Positions 8,805 to 16,854 of a stretch of 49,463 nt of DNA are shown in pieces (the stretch's first letter is position 1; each line of letters opens with the position of its first letter). The stretch is taken from the NCBI RefSeq assembly GCF_000385215.1, contig NZ_ARQK01000040.1:1-49463 (forward strand), read 5' to 3'. Source of the stretch: Thioalkalivibrio thiocyanoxidans ARh2 (GTDB lineage Bacteria; Pseudomonadota; Gammaproteobacteria; Ectothiorhodospirales; Ectothiorhodospiraceae). A program made the translations under genes and the position numbers. The notes under the pieces were generated by a model. The model saw only the letters and a program-made list of their open reading frames with translations, was not told where the DNA came from and made no database searches.

Positions 8805-9698
8805 ATGCCACAACGATCGACCAGTATGCTCGACTTCTTTGCGCGGGGGCGCGACGCGCCGTTCCTGCAGGAGGTCCGCGCGCGGGGAAACCCGCCGATC
8901 CCGATGCTCGAGAACGCCCACCCGCCGGGGCGCATGAGCACCCCGCCGGTGCGCGAGCTGATGATCAGCGACACCTGCGGGGCGCCCTTTCGCTTTCGTT
9001 GCGACATCGGTGCCGGGGCTTTTTCCGGCTGGGCAGACCCGAAGGAGTTCGTGGTGATCCCACCGAACGTTCCTACTTACTGCCAGATGCACGACCCTGC
9101 CAGGATGCGTTTTGTCGGTATACCAGCGGGACTCGCCCGCGCCTGCCTGGAACGCGACCCCGATGACCCACTGGACTTTGGCCCCCTTCATACCCGCACA
9201 CAGGCCGACCCGCTGGTGAGTCAGGCCCTGGCGTGCCTTTGGCAGGAGATGGGGCGGCAGGACCCGGCCGCACGTCTGTTCGTGGAAAGCATGATCGCGG
9301 TGCTGGTCGTGCGCCTCGCCCGCCTCGCGGATCAGCACCAGGAACTGGCGTCGCGCCGAGCGAGTCTCGCGCCGCACCAGTCGGCACGGGTCATCGAATA
9401 CATGCGCGGCCATCTGGATCACCGTGTCACACTGGGCGACCTGGCCGCCCTGACCGGTCTGTCACCCTGGCACTTCGCGCGCGCCTTCCGCGAGACGCAT
9501 GGCCTGCCACCACATCGGTACCTCACGCGCCTGCGCCTGGAGCGGGCCCGCGACCTGCTGGTCCGCACCCCCCTGAGCGTTACCGAGATCGCCAGCGCCA
9601 CCGGGTACTCGTCGCAGCAGCTGGCCCGACACTTCCGCCGCGCCTTCGGTGTTGCCCCGGCGGCCTACCGGCGCATCCACGCGGGCAGCGCCGCATAG
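8805..9698 (+). CDS. AraC-family transcriptional regulator
   Basis: DNA-binding regulator with an N-terminal sensing domain (about 1-170, cupin-like by position, no strong motif) and a C-terminal double helix-turn-helix of about 100 residues. The latter contains VTLGDLAALTGLSPWHFARAFRE and LSVTEIASATGYSSQQLARHFRRAFGVAPAAYRR, the classic AraC/XylS pattern. Start choice is uncertain: ATG at 8805 has a GGGG stretch about eight bases upstream, while ATG codons at 8772 and 8826 are also in frame. The gene stands 190 bases upstream of, and in line with, the methyltransferase-globin operon, and a CGCAAG direct repeat lies between them. I infer that it controls that operon; the inducer is unknown. 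Confidence 0.88.
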   Translation: MPQRSTSMLDFFARGRDAPFLQEVRARGNPPIPMLENAHPPGRMSTPPVRELMISDTCGAPFRFRCDIGAGAFSGWADPKEFVVIPPNVPTYCQMHDPARMRFVGIPAGLARACLERDPDDPLDFGPLHTRTQADPLVSQALACLWQEMGRQDPAARLFVESMIAVLVVRLARLADQHQELASRRASLAPHQSARVIEYMRGHLDHRVTLGDLAALTGLSPWHFARAFRETHGLPPHRYLTRLRLERARDLLVRTPLSVTEIASATGYSSQQLARHFRRAFGVAPAAYRRIHAGSAA

Positions 9699-9784
9699 GG
9701 CCACACGGTTTTTTCGAGCCTTCCTCGCTCGACCCGCACCCGCCTCGGGGTGGCCGGCCAGCGGCGGACGCCCCCGGCGGGACA

Positions 9785-9820
9785 TTTGCCGCAAGAAAGC
9801 GCCGCCCGGCGCAAGTTTCT
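9785..9820 (+). promoter_or_regulatory. Candidate AraC-regulator operator (direct repeat CGCAAG)
   Basis: CGCAAG occurs at 9790-9795 and again at 9810-9815, exactly 20 bases apart, in the gap between the AraC-type regulator and the methyltransferase gene. Two direct half-sites about two helical turns apart are what a double helix-turn-helix AraC protein usually binds. No clear -35/-10 pair is visible downstream, as expected for an activator-dependent promoter. Assignment rests on spacing and position only. Confidence 0.4.
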
Positions 9821-9887
9821 GACAGCGCAGGGCGCCCCCGCCCCCTAGGCTCGAGACAAAGCCATCCGCCACCCCCGAGGCCGGCCC

Positions 9888-10976
9888 ATGTCTTCTGTCT
9901 CGCAAACCAGAGCAACGCCACGGACTGCCGAGGCCTTCGGCGAGCACCTGATCGAGGTCCTCAACCACGGCGCGGTGTGCCTGATGCTCTCGGTCGGACA
10001 CCGCACCGGGCTGTTCGACCAGATGCGCGACCGACCCGCCGCGACCGCGGAGGCGATCGCCACGGCCGCGGGCCTTAACCCGCGCTACGTGCGCGAATGG
10101 CTGGGCGCGATGGCCACCGGCGGCTTCGTCACCGTGGAGCCGGAGGGCCCGCGCTTCGCCCTGCCCCCGGCACACGCCGCCTGCCTGACCCGGGCCGCCG
10201 CGGCTGACAACCTGGCCGTCTTCGCCCAGTACATCGGCCTGCTGGGCGGCGTGGAGGACCGGATCGTGGACGCCTTCCATACCGGCGAAGGCGTCGGATA
10301 CGAACACTATGCCCGCTTCCACGAGGTGATGGCCGAGGACAGCGGCCAGTCCGTCCTGTCGTCGCTGGAAAGCGACATCCTGCCGCTGGTGCCGGGCCTG
10401 ACCGACCACCTCGAGCGCGGCATCCGCGTACTGGATGTCGGCTGCGGCAGGGGCCGTATCCTCAACCGGCTGGCGACGCTCTACCCGCGCAGCGAGTTCA
10501 CGGGGCTCGACCTGTCGGCAGAGGCCATCGAGCAGGCCCGAGCCGAGACGCAGACCCTCGGGCTGGACAACGCGGTATTCATTGAGGCGGATGCCGCAAC
10601 GCTCGATCGCCACGTGCCGGCACGCCAGTTCGAGCTGATTACCACCTTCGACGCCATCCACGACCAGGCCGACCCGCTGGCCACCCTGGAGGGCATCCAC
10701 CGCGCACTCGCGCCCGAAGGGATCTACCTGATGCAGGACATCCGCGGTTCCGGCGCGATCCGCGACGATCTCGATCATCCCCTGGGCCCCTTTCTCTACA
10801 CCGTGTCCTGCATGCACTGCATGCCGGTATCACTCGCTCAGGGCGGCCCGGGACTGGGCGCGATGTGGGGCGAGCCCCGGGCCCGCGAATACCTGGCGCG
10901 CGCCGGCTTTCACGACATCCAGGTCCATCAACTGGCCCATGACCCGCAGAACAACTGGTACGTGGCCACCCGATAA
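9888..10976 (+). CDS. SAM-dependent methyltransferase with N-terminal winged-helix domain
   Basis: The 362-residue protein has an N-terminal winged-helix/dimerisation region (about 25-100, LMLSVGHRTGLFDQM...ATAEAIATAAGLNPRYVREWLGAM) as in O-methyltransferases. A Rossmann methyltransferase domain follows, with the SAM-binding motif I at 181-190 (VLDVGCGRGR), an acidic residue ending strand 2 (FTGLDLS) and FELITTFDAIHDQADP as motif IV. The layout recalls small-molecule or unassigned methyltransferases of the mycobacterial Rv2258c type; the substrate is unknown. It is the first gene of a plus-strand run with the globin 21 bases downstream, and lies behind the candidate AraC operator. Confidence 0.82.
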   Translation: MSSVSQTRATPRTAEAFGEHLIEVLNHGAVCLMLSVGHRTGLFDQMRDRPAATAEAIATAAGLNPRYVREWLGAMATGGFVTVEPEGPRFALPPAHAACLTRAAAADNLAVFAQYIGLLGGVEDRIVDAFHTGEGVGYEHYARFHEVMAEDSGQSVLSSLESDILPLVPGLTDHLERGIRVLDVGCGRGRILNRLATLYPRSEFTGLDLSAEAIEQARAETQTLGLDNAVFIEADAATLDRHVPARQFELITTFDAIHDQADPLATLEGIHRALAPEGIYLMQDIRGSGAIRDDLDHPLGPFLYTVSCMHCMPVSLAQGGPGLGAMWGEPRAREYLARAGFHDIQVHQLAHDPQNNWYVATR

Positions 10977-10997
10977 CCCCCGCGAGGAGGATTCATC

Positions 10998-11360
10998 ATG
11001 ACCGACACAAATCTCTACGAACGCCTGGGCGGCGAGACGCGCATCCGCGAACTCGCCACCACCATCTTCGACAAGCACACGCAGAACGCCACCATCCGCA
11101 ACCGCTACGCCAATACGGATCGCGATGACGTGATTCGCCTGGTGACCGAATTCATCTGCAACGGCACCGGCGGCCCGCAGGCCTACAGCGGACGCGACAT
11201 GCTGACCACCCATCGCGGCATGAACATCAGCGAAGAGGAATTCGTCGCGGTGGTCGACGACATCGTCGAGGCCCTGGACGAACACGGGGTCGGCCAGCGC
11301 GAGAAGGAAGAACTGCTGATGATCTCCTGGTCGCTGAAGCCGGAGATCGTGCGGGTCTGA
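10998..11360 (+). CDS. Group 1 truncated hemoglobin (TrHbN-like)
   Basis: Small heme protein, predicted cytosolic, that may bind O2, NO or other ligands. The 120 residues show the truncated-globin pattern: NLYERLGGETRIRELATTIF, then FICNGTGGPQAYSGRDM and HRGMNISEEEF, with H72 as the proximal heme ligand. By my hand alignment the B10 position, usually a tyrosine that stabilises bound oxygen, is F24, which would alter ligand chemistry; this needs a proper alignment. The start has a strong GAGGAGG ribosome-binding site. It is flanked by the methyltransferase and an exported DUF302 protein, so it is probably co-transcribed with them. Confidence 0.88.
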   Translation: MTDTNLYERLGGETRIRELATTIFDKHTQNATIRNRYANTDRDDVIRLVTEFICNGTGGPQAYSGRDMLTTHRGMNISEEEFVAVVDDIVEALDEHGVGQREKEELLMISWSLKPEIVRV

Positions 11361-11388
11361 CATCCCTGTCTCCCTGGAGGACACCATC

Positions 11389-11856
11389 ATGAACATACCT
11401 GCACACTTCCCCGCGCTCGCCCTGTGCATCGCCGGCGCCGCCGCTGTGGGCCTGGGCACACCGGTCGCCAGCGCGGACGAACCGGACGACCACTTCATCA
11501 TCCGCGACTGCGAACAGTCCCGCGAGGATCTGGCCCGCGCCATCCGCGAGTTCGCCGAGAACGAGGAGGACTGGATCTTTCTGGCCGAGTTCGACCTGGC
11601 CGGTGGCGACATCACGGCCCTGAAGGTCTGCTATCTGCCACTGGGCCCGGACATCGTGGATGCCGGACTGCACGTCGGAGCGATGATGCCCTGCGGCCAG
11701 ATCGGTCTGTACGAGGAGAACGGCAACACGAAACTCTCGATGCTGCATCCGAAGTTCATGACCACGCTGCAGCCGCACCCCAGTCTGGAGCGCGCGGTAG
11801 AACGCGCCGAGCCGGCCTTCGAGACGCTGCTCGATCATGTCCTGGGTGGTCCGTAG
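11389..11856 (+). CDS. Exported DUF302-family protein
   Basis: The 155-residue product carries a signal peptide (about 1-29, hydrophobic LALCIAGAAAVGLGTPVASA followed by DEP) and a single DUF302-like domain (about 35-152). Typical features are REDLARAIREFAENEEDWIFLAEFDLA, LKVCYLPLGP and MMPCGQIGLYEENGNTKLSMLHP. The function of DUF302 is not established; it is often found near sulfur or redox genes. Mature cysteines C41, C81 and C102 would be exposed in the periplasm, which fits co-operation with the TlpA-like thioredoxin two genes downstream (inference). A good ribosome-binding site (TGGAGG) precedes the ATG. The 3' end overlaps the next gene by 20 bases. Confidence 0.82.
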   Translation: MNIPAHFPALALCIAGAAAVGLGTPVASADEPDDHFIIRDCEQSREDLARAIREFAENEEDWIFLAEFDLAGGDITALKVCYLPLGPDIVDAGLHVGAMMPCGQIGLYEENGNTKLSMLHPKFMTTLQPHPSLERAVERAEPAFETLLDHVLGGP

Positions 11857-12460
11857 CGCACGCGGCCCGGCACGCTGGCCCCGCTGCCTTGCGCTGGCCC
11901 TGCTGGCACTGGCCGCGTCACTGGCGTCGGCCAGCGCCGGGGCCTCGGGAGAATTACAGATACACACGGACGCAAGCAGCGGCCTGACGACCTGGACGTG
12001 GCAGGACAGGAGTCTCTCGCTGGAGCTGGCGCAACTGCTACCGGACCAGACGCGCGCGTTCTTCCAGGGGCGTGGCTTCGGCTCCGACCACGCCGAGCTT
12101 GTCGCAAGCCATTGCGTCTTTCAGGCGATCCTGCGCAATCGCGGCCAGCATGCCATCGAGGTGGCCCTGCCCCACTGGAGCAGCCACGGACCGGAAGGGT
12201 CAGCCCCTCCGCGCACAAACCGGGACTGGCAGGCCGCATGGGCGCAAGGGGAGGTAGCGGACGCGGCACGCATCGCCTTTCGCTGGGCCCTGTTTCCCGG
12301 CGAGCATCACTTCGAACCCGGCGACTGGCTGATGGGCATGATCCTGTTCGATCTCCCGCCAGCCACCCCCTTTGAACTCACGTTGCGCTGGCGTGAGGCC
12401 GGGGAGACGCAAGAGGCCCGTCTGCCGGACCTGAGCTGCGCCGGGGAACCGTCGGGATGA
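11837..12460 (+). CDS. Exported protein of unknown function in globin/TlpA cluster
   Basis: I do not recognise a family. The 207-residue product has an Arg-containing N-terminus and a long hydrophobic signal segment (about 15-37, LALALLALAASLASASAGA). The mature part is mostly beta-strand-like (ELQIHTDASSGLTTWTWQDRSLSLELAQLLPDQTRAFFQGRGF, VFQAILRNRGQHAIEVALPHW, PFELTLRWREAGE). Two cysteines, in SHCVFQ and DLSCAGE, could form a disulfide. It overlaps the DUF302 gene upstream by 20 bases and the TlpA gene downstream by four, so all three are translated as a unit. A role in the periplasm as a partner of the thioredoxin is an inference from this context. Confidence 0.72.
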   Translation: MSWVVRSARGPARWPRCLALALLALAASLASASAGASGELQIHTDASSGLTTWTWQDRSLSLELAQLLPDQTRAFFQGRGFGSDHAELVASHCVFQAILRNRGQHAIEVALPHWSSHGPEGSAPPRTNRDWQAAWAQGEVADAARIAFRWALFPGEHHFEPGDWLMGMILFDLPPATPFELTLRWREAGETQEARLPDLSCAGEPSG

Positions 12461-13002
12461 CGACCATGTACCGGATCACGATGGGGCTGATCCTTGTCGC
12501 CCTGCTGGCTGGCACCGGCGCGGCAGACACCGGCACTCTTACCGGCATCGAGCCGCGCCCGGAAGCCCCGCCCCTGGAACTCGGAGATCTGGACGGCCGG
12601 GAGCACACCCTGGGCGATTACCGGGGCCAGGTCGTGGTCGTGAACTTCTGGGCGACCTGGTGCCCGCCGTGCCGCGAGGAGTTGCCATCCCTGCAGAGAC
12701 TGTGGGACACGCTGGGGCCCGAAGGGCTGGTCGTCCTCGGCGTCAACGTTGGCGAGGACGCCGATCGCATCTTCTTTTTCACCGCCGACTACCCGGTCGA
12801 CTTCCCCCTGTTGCTGGACCGCGCTGCTAACGCCATCGATACCTGGCCGGTACGCGGCATCCCCACCACCTTTGTGATCGACCCGGAGGGACGCATCGCG
12901 TATCGCGCCATCGGGGCGCGCGAGTTCGACCACCCCGACATCGTCGAACGACTGCGCGAGTTGCGGCGGACCCACTCACCCGAGGCAGCCATGCCCGAGT
13001 AA
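12457..13002 (+). CDS. TlpA-family periplasmic thiol:disulfide oxidoreductase
   Basis: Thioredoxin-fold protein held in or exported to the periplasm by an N-terminal hydrophobic segment (about 5-23). The domain covers about 35-172 with VVVNFWATWCPPCREELPSL, active-site C69 and C72 in WCPPC, and the cis-proline loop GIPTTFVID (P136). This type usually reduces periplasmic disulfides, often in cytochrome c maturation or specific partners. No cytochrome or ccm gene is adjacent; instead it closes a coupled run with the DUF302 protein and an exported unknown, both with periplasmic cysteines, so these are its likely clients (inference). The start overlaps the preceding stop (ATGA); an ATG nine bases on is an alternative. 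Confidence 0.88.
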   Translation: MTTMYRITMGLILVALLAGTGAADTGTLTGIEPRPEAPPLELGDLDGREHTLGDYRGQVVVVNFWATWCPPCREELPSLQRLWDTLGPEGLVVLGVNVGEDADRIFFFTADYPVDFPLLLDRAANAIDTWPVRGIPTTFVIDPEGRIAYRAIGAREFDHPDIVERLRELRRTHSPEAAMPE

Positions 13003-13249
13003 CGCGGGCCCGGGGTCGGCGCGCGTTGCGCAGACCGAGACGTCATTCAAGGAACCATGCCTCCGGGGGCAGGCATATCCGGCACCACCGACTCAAGGCG
13101 CCGGGCACGCTCGAACCGGTGCCATAGCCACTTGCAGCCGCTGCCCAGCACGCGGAGCCGGGGCCCGGCCAGGGGATGCGGAGACTTGAACCTGCGCGGC
13201 CGCCCCGACAGGATGTTGGTTTCCCTCTCGCACAGGAACTGCGCACGCG

Positions 13250-14935
13250 ATGTCGGTCGTCGCCCACCTGCAAACCCGCCTGCGGCGCTTTATCTGGCCG
13301 GGCTGGGCCACCCGTGTCCTGGGGTCGCTGTCGATCCCGGGGCTGATCCTGGCCACGCTGTTCTTCGCCGCCTCGCTGACGCCAAGCCTGATCCCGCGTA
13401 CGGACGATGTACAGGGCATCCTGTCCGGGTTGTCGCTGGCCGCGGGGTACGGGCTGGGCGTGTTTTTCCACTGGCTGTGGTCCTACCTGGAGCTGCCAGA
13501 GTTCGGCGAGCGTACGCACAACACCCTGGTGGTAATCGCCGGCGGCGGGGCCGCGCTGATCGTGCTGACGTTCCTGTGGCAGGCCACCGAGTGGCAGAAC
13601 ACCATCCGCGAGCTGATGGAGCAGGAGCCAGTGGACGGCGGCTTCCCGATCCGGCTGGGCCTCATCGCCGCGGCGGTATTCGCGGCCACCCTTGCCGTCG
13701 CACGACTGTTCCGGCTGCTGGTACGTTTTCTTGCGCGGCACCTGCGGCGCTTCGTCCCGCGGCGGCTTTCGAATGTGATCGGCGTCCTGGCCGCCGCCGC
13801 CGTGTTCTGGGCCATCATTGACGGCGTGGTGCTGGAGTACGGCCTGCGCACCGCCGATCGCAGCTTCCAGCAGTTCGACGTACGCGAGTACCCCGGGGCC
13901 GAACAACCCACCAACCCCGCTCGCACCGGCAGTGCCGAGTCGTTGATCTCCTGGGACGAGGGACTGGGCCGTCAGGGGCAGCGCTTTATCAGCGACACCC
14001 CGGCCGCATCCGATATTGCGGACTTCACCCGCGAAGAGGCCCTTGATCCGATTCGGGTGTACGTCGGCCTGAATGCGGCCGAGGAAATCGAGGAACGTGC
14101 ACGCCTGGCCCTGCAGGAGCTCGTTCGCACGGACGCCTTCGAGCGCTCCGTATTGATTCTGGCAACGCCCACCGGACGCGGCTGGGTGGACAACCGCGCG
14201 ATCGCGCCGGTGGAATACCTGCACGGCGGCGACATCGCAACGGTCGCCGTCCAGTACTCCTACCTGCCGAGCTGGCTGTCGCTGATGTCGGAATCCCAGT
14301 ACGGCCACGAGACGGCCCAGGCCGTATTCGCGGAGATCTACAGCTACTGGAAACAGCTCCCCGCGGACGCGCGACCGGAGCTTTACCTCTATGGCCTGAG
14401 CCTGGGTGCGCTGAACTCCGAACGCGCAGCGGACCTGTACGACGTGATCGGCGACCCGTTCAACGGTGCGCTCTGGGCGGGGCCACCGTTTCGAAGCGAG
14501 ACCTGGCGCGACATCACGCGCCAGCGCCAGCCGGACTCCCCGGCCTGGCTCCCGCGTTTTCGCGACAGTTCGGTCGTGCGCTTCACCAACCAGGAGAACC
14601 ACCTCGACATCCCCGGCGCCTCGTGGGGCCCGATGCGCATCGTTTACCTGCAGTACGCGAGCGACCCGATCACCTTCTTCGAGCCTCAGGCGCTGTACCG
14701 GAAGCCGGAATGGATGCAGCATCCACGCGGTCCGGACGTCTCGCCGGACCTGACCTGGTATCCGGTCGTCACCATGCTTCAGCTGGCCGTGGATGTGGCC
14801 ATCGGCGATGCCGCGCCGCGCGGCTACGGCCACGTCTACGCGGCTGAACACTATGTCGACGCCTGGCAGGCGGTGACGGATACGGAGTGGTCCGAAGACG
14901 AGATCGCATGGCTCAAGCGCCACCTGGCCGACTAG
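13250..14935 (+). CDS. Multi-pass membrane alpha/beta hydrolase (Abhydrolase_9 type)
   Basis: The 561-residue protein has an N-terminal membrane region of about four helices (near 20-45, 55-80, 88-112, 130-155, then about 180-200) and a large C-terminal alpha/beta-hydrolase domain. In the latter the nucleophile elbow is LYLYGLSLGALNSE (G-L-S-L-G). SPSLIPR and the surrounding N-terminal pattern match my memory of the paired Abhydrolase_9_N and Abhydrolase_9 families, known in mycobacteria and some proteobacteria. The substrate is unknown; an esterase or lipase-like role at the inner membrane is plausible. It starts 247 bases after the TlpA gene, so is probably separately transcribed, and its stop overlaps the convergent next gene in CTAG. 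Confidence 0.78.
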   Translation: MSVVAHLQTRLRRFIWPGWATRVLGSLSIPGLILATLFFAASLTPSLIPRTDDVQGILSGLSLAAGYGLGVFFHWLWSYLELPEFGERTHNTLVVIAGGGAALIVLTFLWQATEWQNTIRELMEQEPVDGGFPIRLGLIAAAVFAATLAVARLFRLLVRFLARHLRRFVPRRLSNVIGVLAAAAVFWAIIDGVVLEYGLRTADRSFQQFDVREYPGAEQPTNPARTGSAESLISWDEGLGRQGQRFISDTPAASDIADFTREEALDPIRVYVGLNAAEEIEERARLALQELVRTDAFERSVLILATPTGRGWVDNRAIAPVEYLHGGDIATVAVQYSYLPSWLSLMSESQYGHETAQAVFAEIYSYWKQLPADARPELYLYGLSLGALNSERAADLYDVIGDPFNGALWAGPPFRSETWRDITRQRQPDSPAWLPRFRDSSVVRFTNQENHLDIPGASWGPMRIVYLQYASDPITFFEPQALYRKPEWMQHPRGPDVSPDLTWYPVVTMLQLAVDVAIGDAAPRGYGHVYAAEHYVDAWQAVTDTEWSEDEIAWLKRHLAD

Positions 14936-15348
14936 TCGGAAGCCCCATGGGGAACCAGGCCGCGCTTGCGGAGATTGCGCCCCGTGAGGTTGACCAGCGC
15001 CACCACGAATCCCGCATACAAAAGCGCGAAGAAGCCCACGATCCCGAGGACCACGGCGTCGAGTGCGATGCCTTCGGCCCATACCAGCAGCAGCGTGAGG
15101 GGCAGCTGGGTACCCCAGAGCACGGCCACCATCACTGTGATCACCCGCCGTTTCTCGGAGGGTGACAGATAGCGCCCGTTCCTGCGCCCGAAGGCCTCGC
15201 AGGGCCACATGACCGCCAGCACGAGAATCGCGATGCCAAGCGGCGTACCGAGCTCGTCCAGCCCGAACCAGGCCACCACCAACATCGCAGCGATCGACAG
15301 CGAGAAATAAAGCAGGACGAACCGCGTCAGCAGATTCTTGATGGACAT
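14932..15348 (-). CDS. Small multi-pass membrane protein (ABZJ_00895-like)
   Basis: The 138-residue protein has about four membrane helices: FVLLYFSLSIAAMLVVAWFG, PLGIAILVLAVMWPCEAFGRR, VITVMVAVLWGTQLPLTLLLVW, and AVVLGIVGFFALLYAGFVVALV. Between helices 2 and 3 is a conserved-looking basic loop (RRNGRYLSPSEKRR), and the C-terminus is basic. Overall pattern and length resemble the ABZJ_00895 family of unknown function (from memory). It is convergent with the hydrolase gene, sharing CTAG for both stop codons. Confidence 0.65.
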   Translation of the reverse strand: MSIKNLLTRFVLLYFSLSIAAMLVVAWFGLDELGTPLGIAILVLAVMWPCEAFGRRNGRYLSPSEKRRVITVMVAVLWGTQLPLTLLLVWAEGIALDAVVLGIVGFFALLYAGFVVALVNLTGRNLRKRGLVPHGASD

Positions 15349-15440
15349 GAGCCCCCTCCCTGGGTGTGCGTCGGCCGCACCATCCTGTGCGGCCCGAATG
15401 AAATCCGAAGTTGCGCCGACCCTGCGGTCAGGGCGGGCCG

Positions 15441-15803
15441 CTACTGCTCGGCAAACTCCGCGTCCTCAATGATCACGGGATAGGTATAGCCCGCGCCGAA
15501 GTCGCGATCCAGAACCAGCGTCCCCGTCACCGAGACGCGTTCGCCGGCCTCGGGCAACTCGGTGGACGTGATCGTGATGTAGTCACCCTCGCTGCCGGTT
15601 CCATCCACGAAGTGGATAAAGTTCACGCCCATGATGTCCTCGTTGACCCGACCCACGATCCCCTCCAGGCGGACCATTTCGCCTTCGAGTTCAGCCGGCG
15701 CCTGGTTCAATTGCTCGACCGTATGGACCTCATCCGCGGCCACGAAGGGCACCCAAAGTGCCACCACCAGCAGTCCCGCCACGATTCCCGCTTGCTTGCG
15801 CAT
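15441..15803 (-). CDS. Exported small OB-fold-like protein
   Basis: The 120-residue product starts at ATG 15803 after GGAG and has a signal peptide (about 1-23, AGIVAGLLVVALWVPFVAADE). The mature domain of about 95 residues reads as a five-stranded OB-fold: EMVRLEGIVGRVNEDIMGVNFIHFVDGTG, DYITITSTE and ERVSVTGTLVLDRDFGAGYTYPVIIEDAEF. Such exported OB-fold domains occur next to redox and stress genes, but no function can be assigned. It is divergent from the MtfA-like peptidase gene across a 214-base gap in which I see no clear promoter motif. Confidence 0.68.
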   Translation of the reverse strand: MRKQAGIVAGLLVVALWVPFVAADEVHTVEQLNQAPAELEGEMVRLEGIVGRVNEDIMGVNFIHFVDGTGSEGDYITITSTELPEAGERVSVTGTLVLDRDFGAGYTYPVIIEDAEFAEQ

Positions 15804-16017
15804 CCGCTCAACTCCGTCGTCTTGTTTGTGGCAGCCGTGCCGGGCCGCCCGAGTCCGCGATTCTGGCACAGAACGACCCCTTCGCGTCGCGACGCCGTCG
15901 CCCGGCGCGGACAGGAGGCCCGATGGTCTTCGACAGCCGCCCGTCGCCCGCCCTGTCCCGGGCTGGGCCGCATCCGTCCAGGCGGCATGCCGGCCGCAAA
16001 CATGCGACGATGTGGCT

Positions 16018-16854
16018 ATGCACGACACGCCCCACTATCCTTTGCGCGGCCTGCTCAAGCGGCTGATCGAGCCCTTTGCGGCCGGTCATGCCGGCCGAGT
16101 CTCGCTAAGCCCCGATGAATGGGAGACCCTGCGGCGCCAGGTCCCGTTTATCGCGACCCTCACCCCCGAGGAAACCGAGCGTCTGAAGGGACTGGTGGAA
16201 GGGCTGCTGGGAACCCGGGAGTTCGTGGGCATCGAATCGGAGCCGACACCGGGGCAGTGCCGCATGATCGCGGCCTACGCCGCCCTGCCGGTCCTGGAGC
16301 TGGGGCTCGCCCCCTACCGCGACTGGCGCACGCTGGTGCTTTACCCAGACACCTTCGTGCCGGAGCACGAATGGGTGGACGAGGACGGCATCGTGCATCA
16401 GGGGGCCATGCCGCAGTCCGGCGAGGCCTGGGAGCGTGGCCCGGTGATTCTGTCCTGGGCCGATATCGTTCGCGACGGTGCCGTGGTGGTGCACGAGATG
16501 ACCCACGTACTGGATGCCGGCAACGGCGACGTGAACGGCTTTCCGCCGCTCGCGCGCGACCACTCCGCCGAGGACTGGACCCGTGACTTCACCGCCGCCT
16601 ACGAGGCATTTGTGGCGGCCGTGGAGAACGACACCCCGGAAGACCAGCTGCCGCTGGACCCCTACGCCGCGACCGCACCGGAGGAATTCCTGGCCGTGGC
16701 CGCGGAGGCCTTCTTCTTCGAGCCGCAGGGGCTGCGCGAGACCCTGCCGGCGGTCTATGATCATCTGGCCCGATATTTCCGCCAGGAACCGCACCGTCGC
16801 GCGGCGACCATCGCCACGCGAGGGGCCCACTTGCCACACGAGATCTCCGCATGA
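16018..16854 (+). CDS. MtfA-like zinc peptidase (M90 family)
   Basis: Predicted cytosolic zinc aminopeptidase of 278 residues. The active-site motif is VVVHEMTHVLDAGNG (HExxH at 159-163), and PEEFLAVAAEAFFFEP near 225-240 supplies the usual downstream glutamates. The N-terminal region (RGLLKRLIEPFAAGHAGRVSLSPDEWETL...) matches MtfA, which in E. coli binds and inactivates the repressor Mlc; no Mlc homologue is in the window. The ATG at 16018 is the first that makes sense; upstream in-frame sequence lacks coding character. Its stop overlaps the start of the FliL-like gene by four bases. Confidence 0.87.
   Translation: MHDTPHYPLRGLLKRLIEPFAAGHAGRVSLSPDEWETLRRQVPFIATLTPEETERLKGLVEGLLGTREFVGIESEPTPGQCRMIAAYAALPVLELGLAPYRDWRTLVLYPDTFVPEHEWVDEDGIVHQGAMPQSGEAWERGPVILSWADIVRDGAVVVHEMTHVLDAGNGDVNGFPPLARDHSAEDWTRDFTAAYEAFVAAVENDTPEDQLPLDPYAATAPEEFLAVAAEAFFFEPQGLRETLPAVYDHLARYFRQEPHRRAATIATRGAHLPHEISA

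Noticed and set aside
13080-13190. TTCGA- and TTCAA-containing stretches resembling tRNA T-arms on the minus strand
   Set aside because: The flanking bases do not form the five-base T-stem and no acceptor or anticodon stem can be drawn.
13047-13289. Open minus-strand frame of about 80 codons ending just after the TlpA gene, with GC-rich third positions and a protein-like sequence
   Set aside because: It has no ATG, GTG or TTG start in its first half and overlaps the start of the hydrolase gene on the other strand. At most a gene remnant; not listed as a CDS.
13043-15208. Long minus-strand open frame antisense to the membrane hydrolase gene
   Set aside because: No recognisable domain, repetitive Arg/Gly/Gln content, opposite a gene with clear hydrolase and membrane features.
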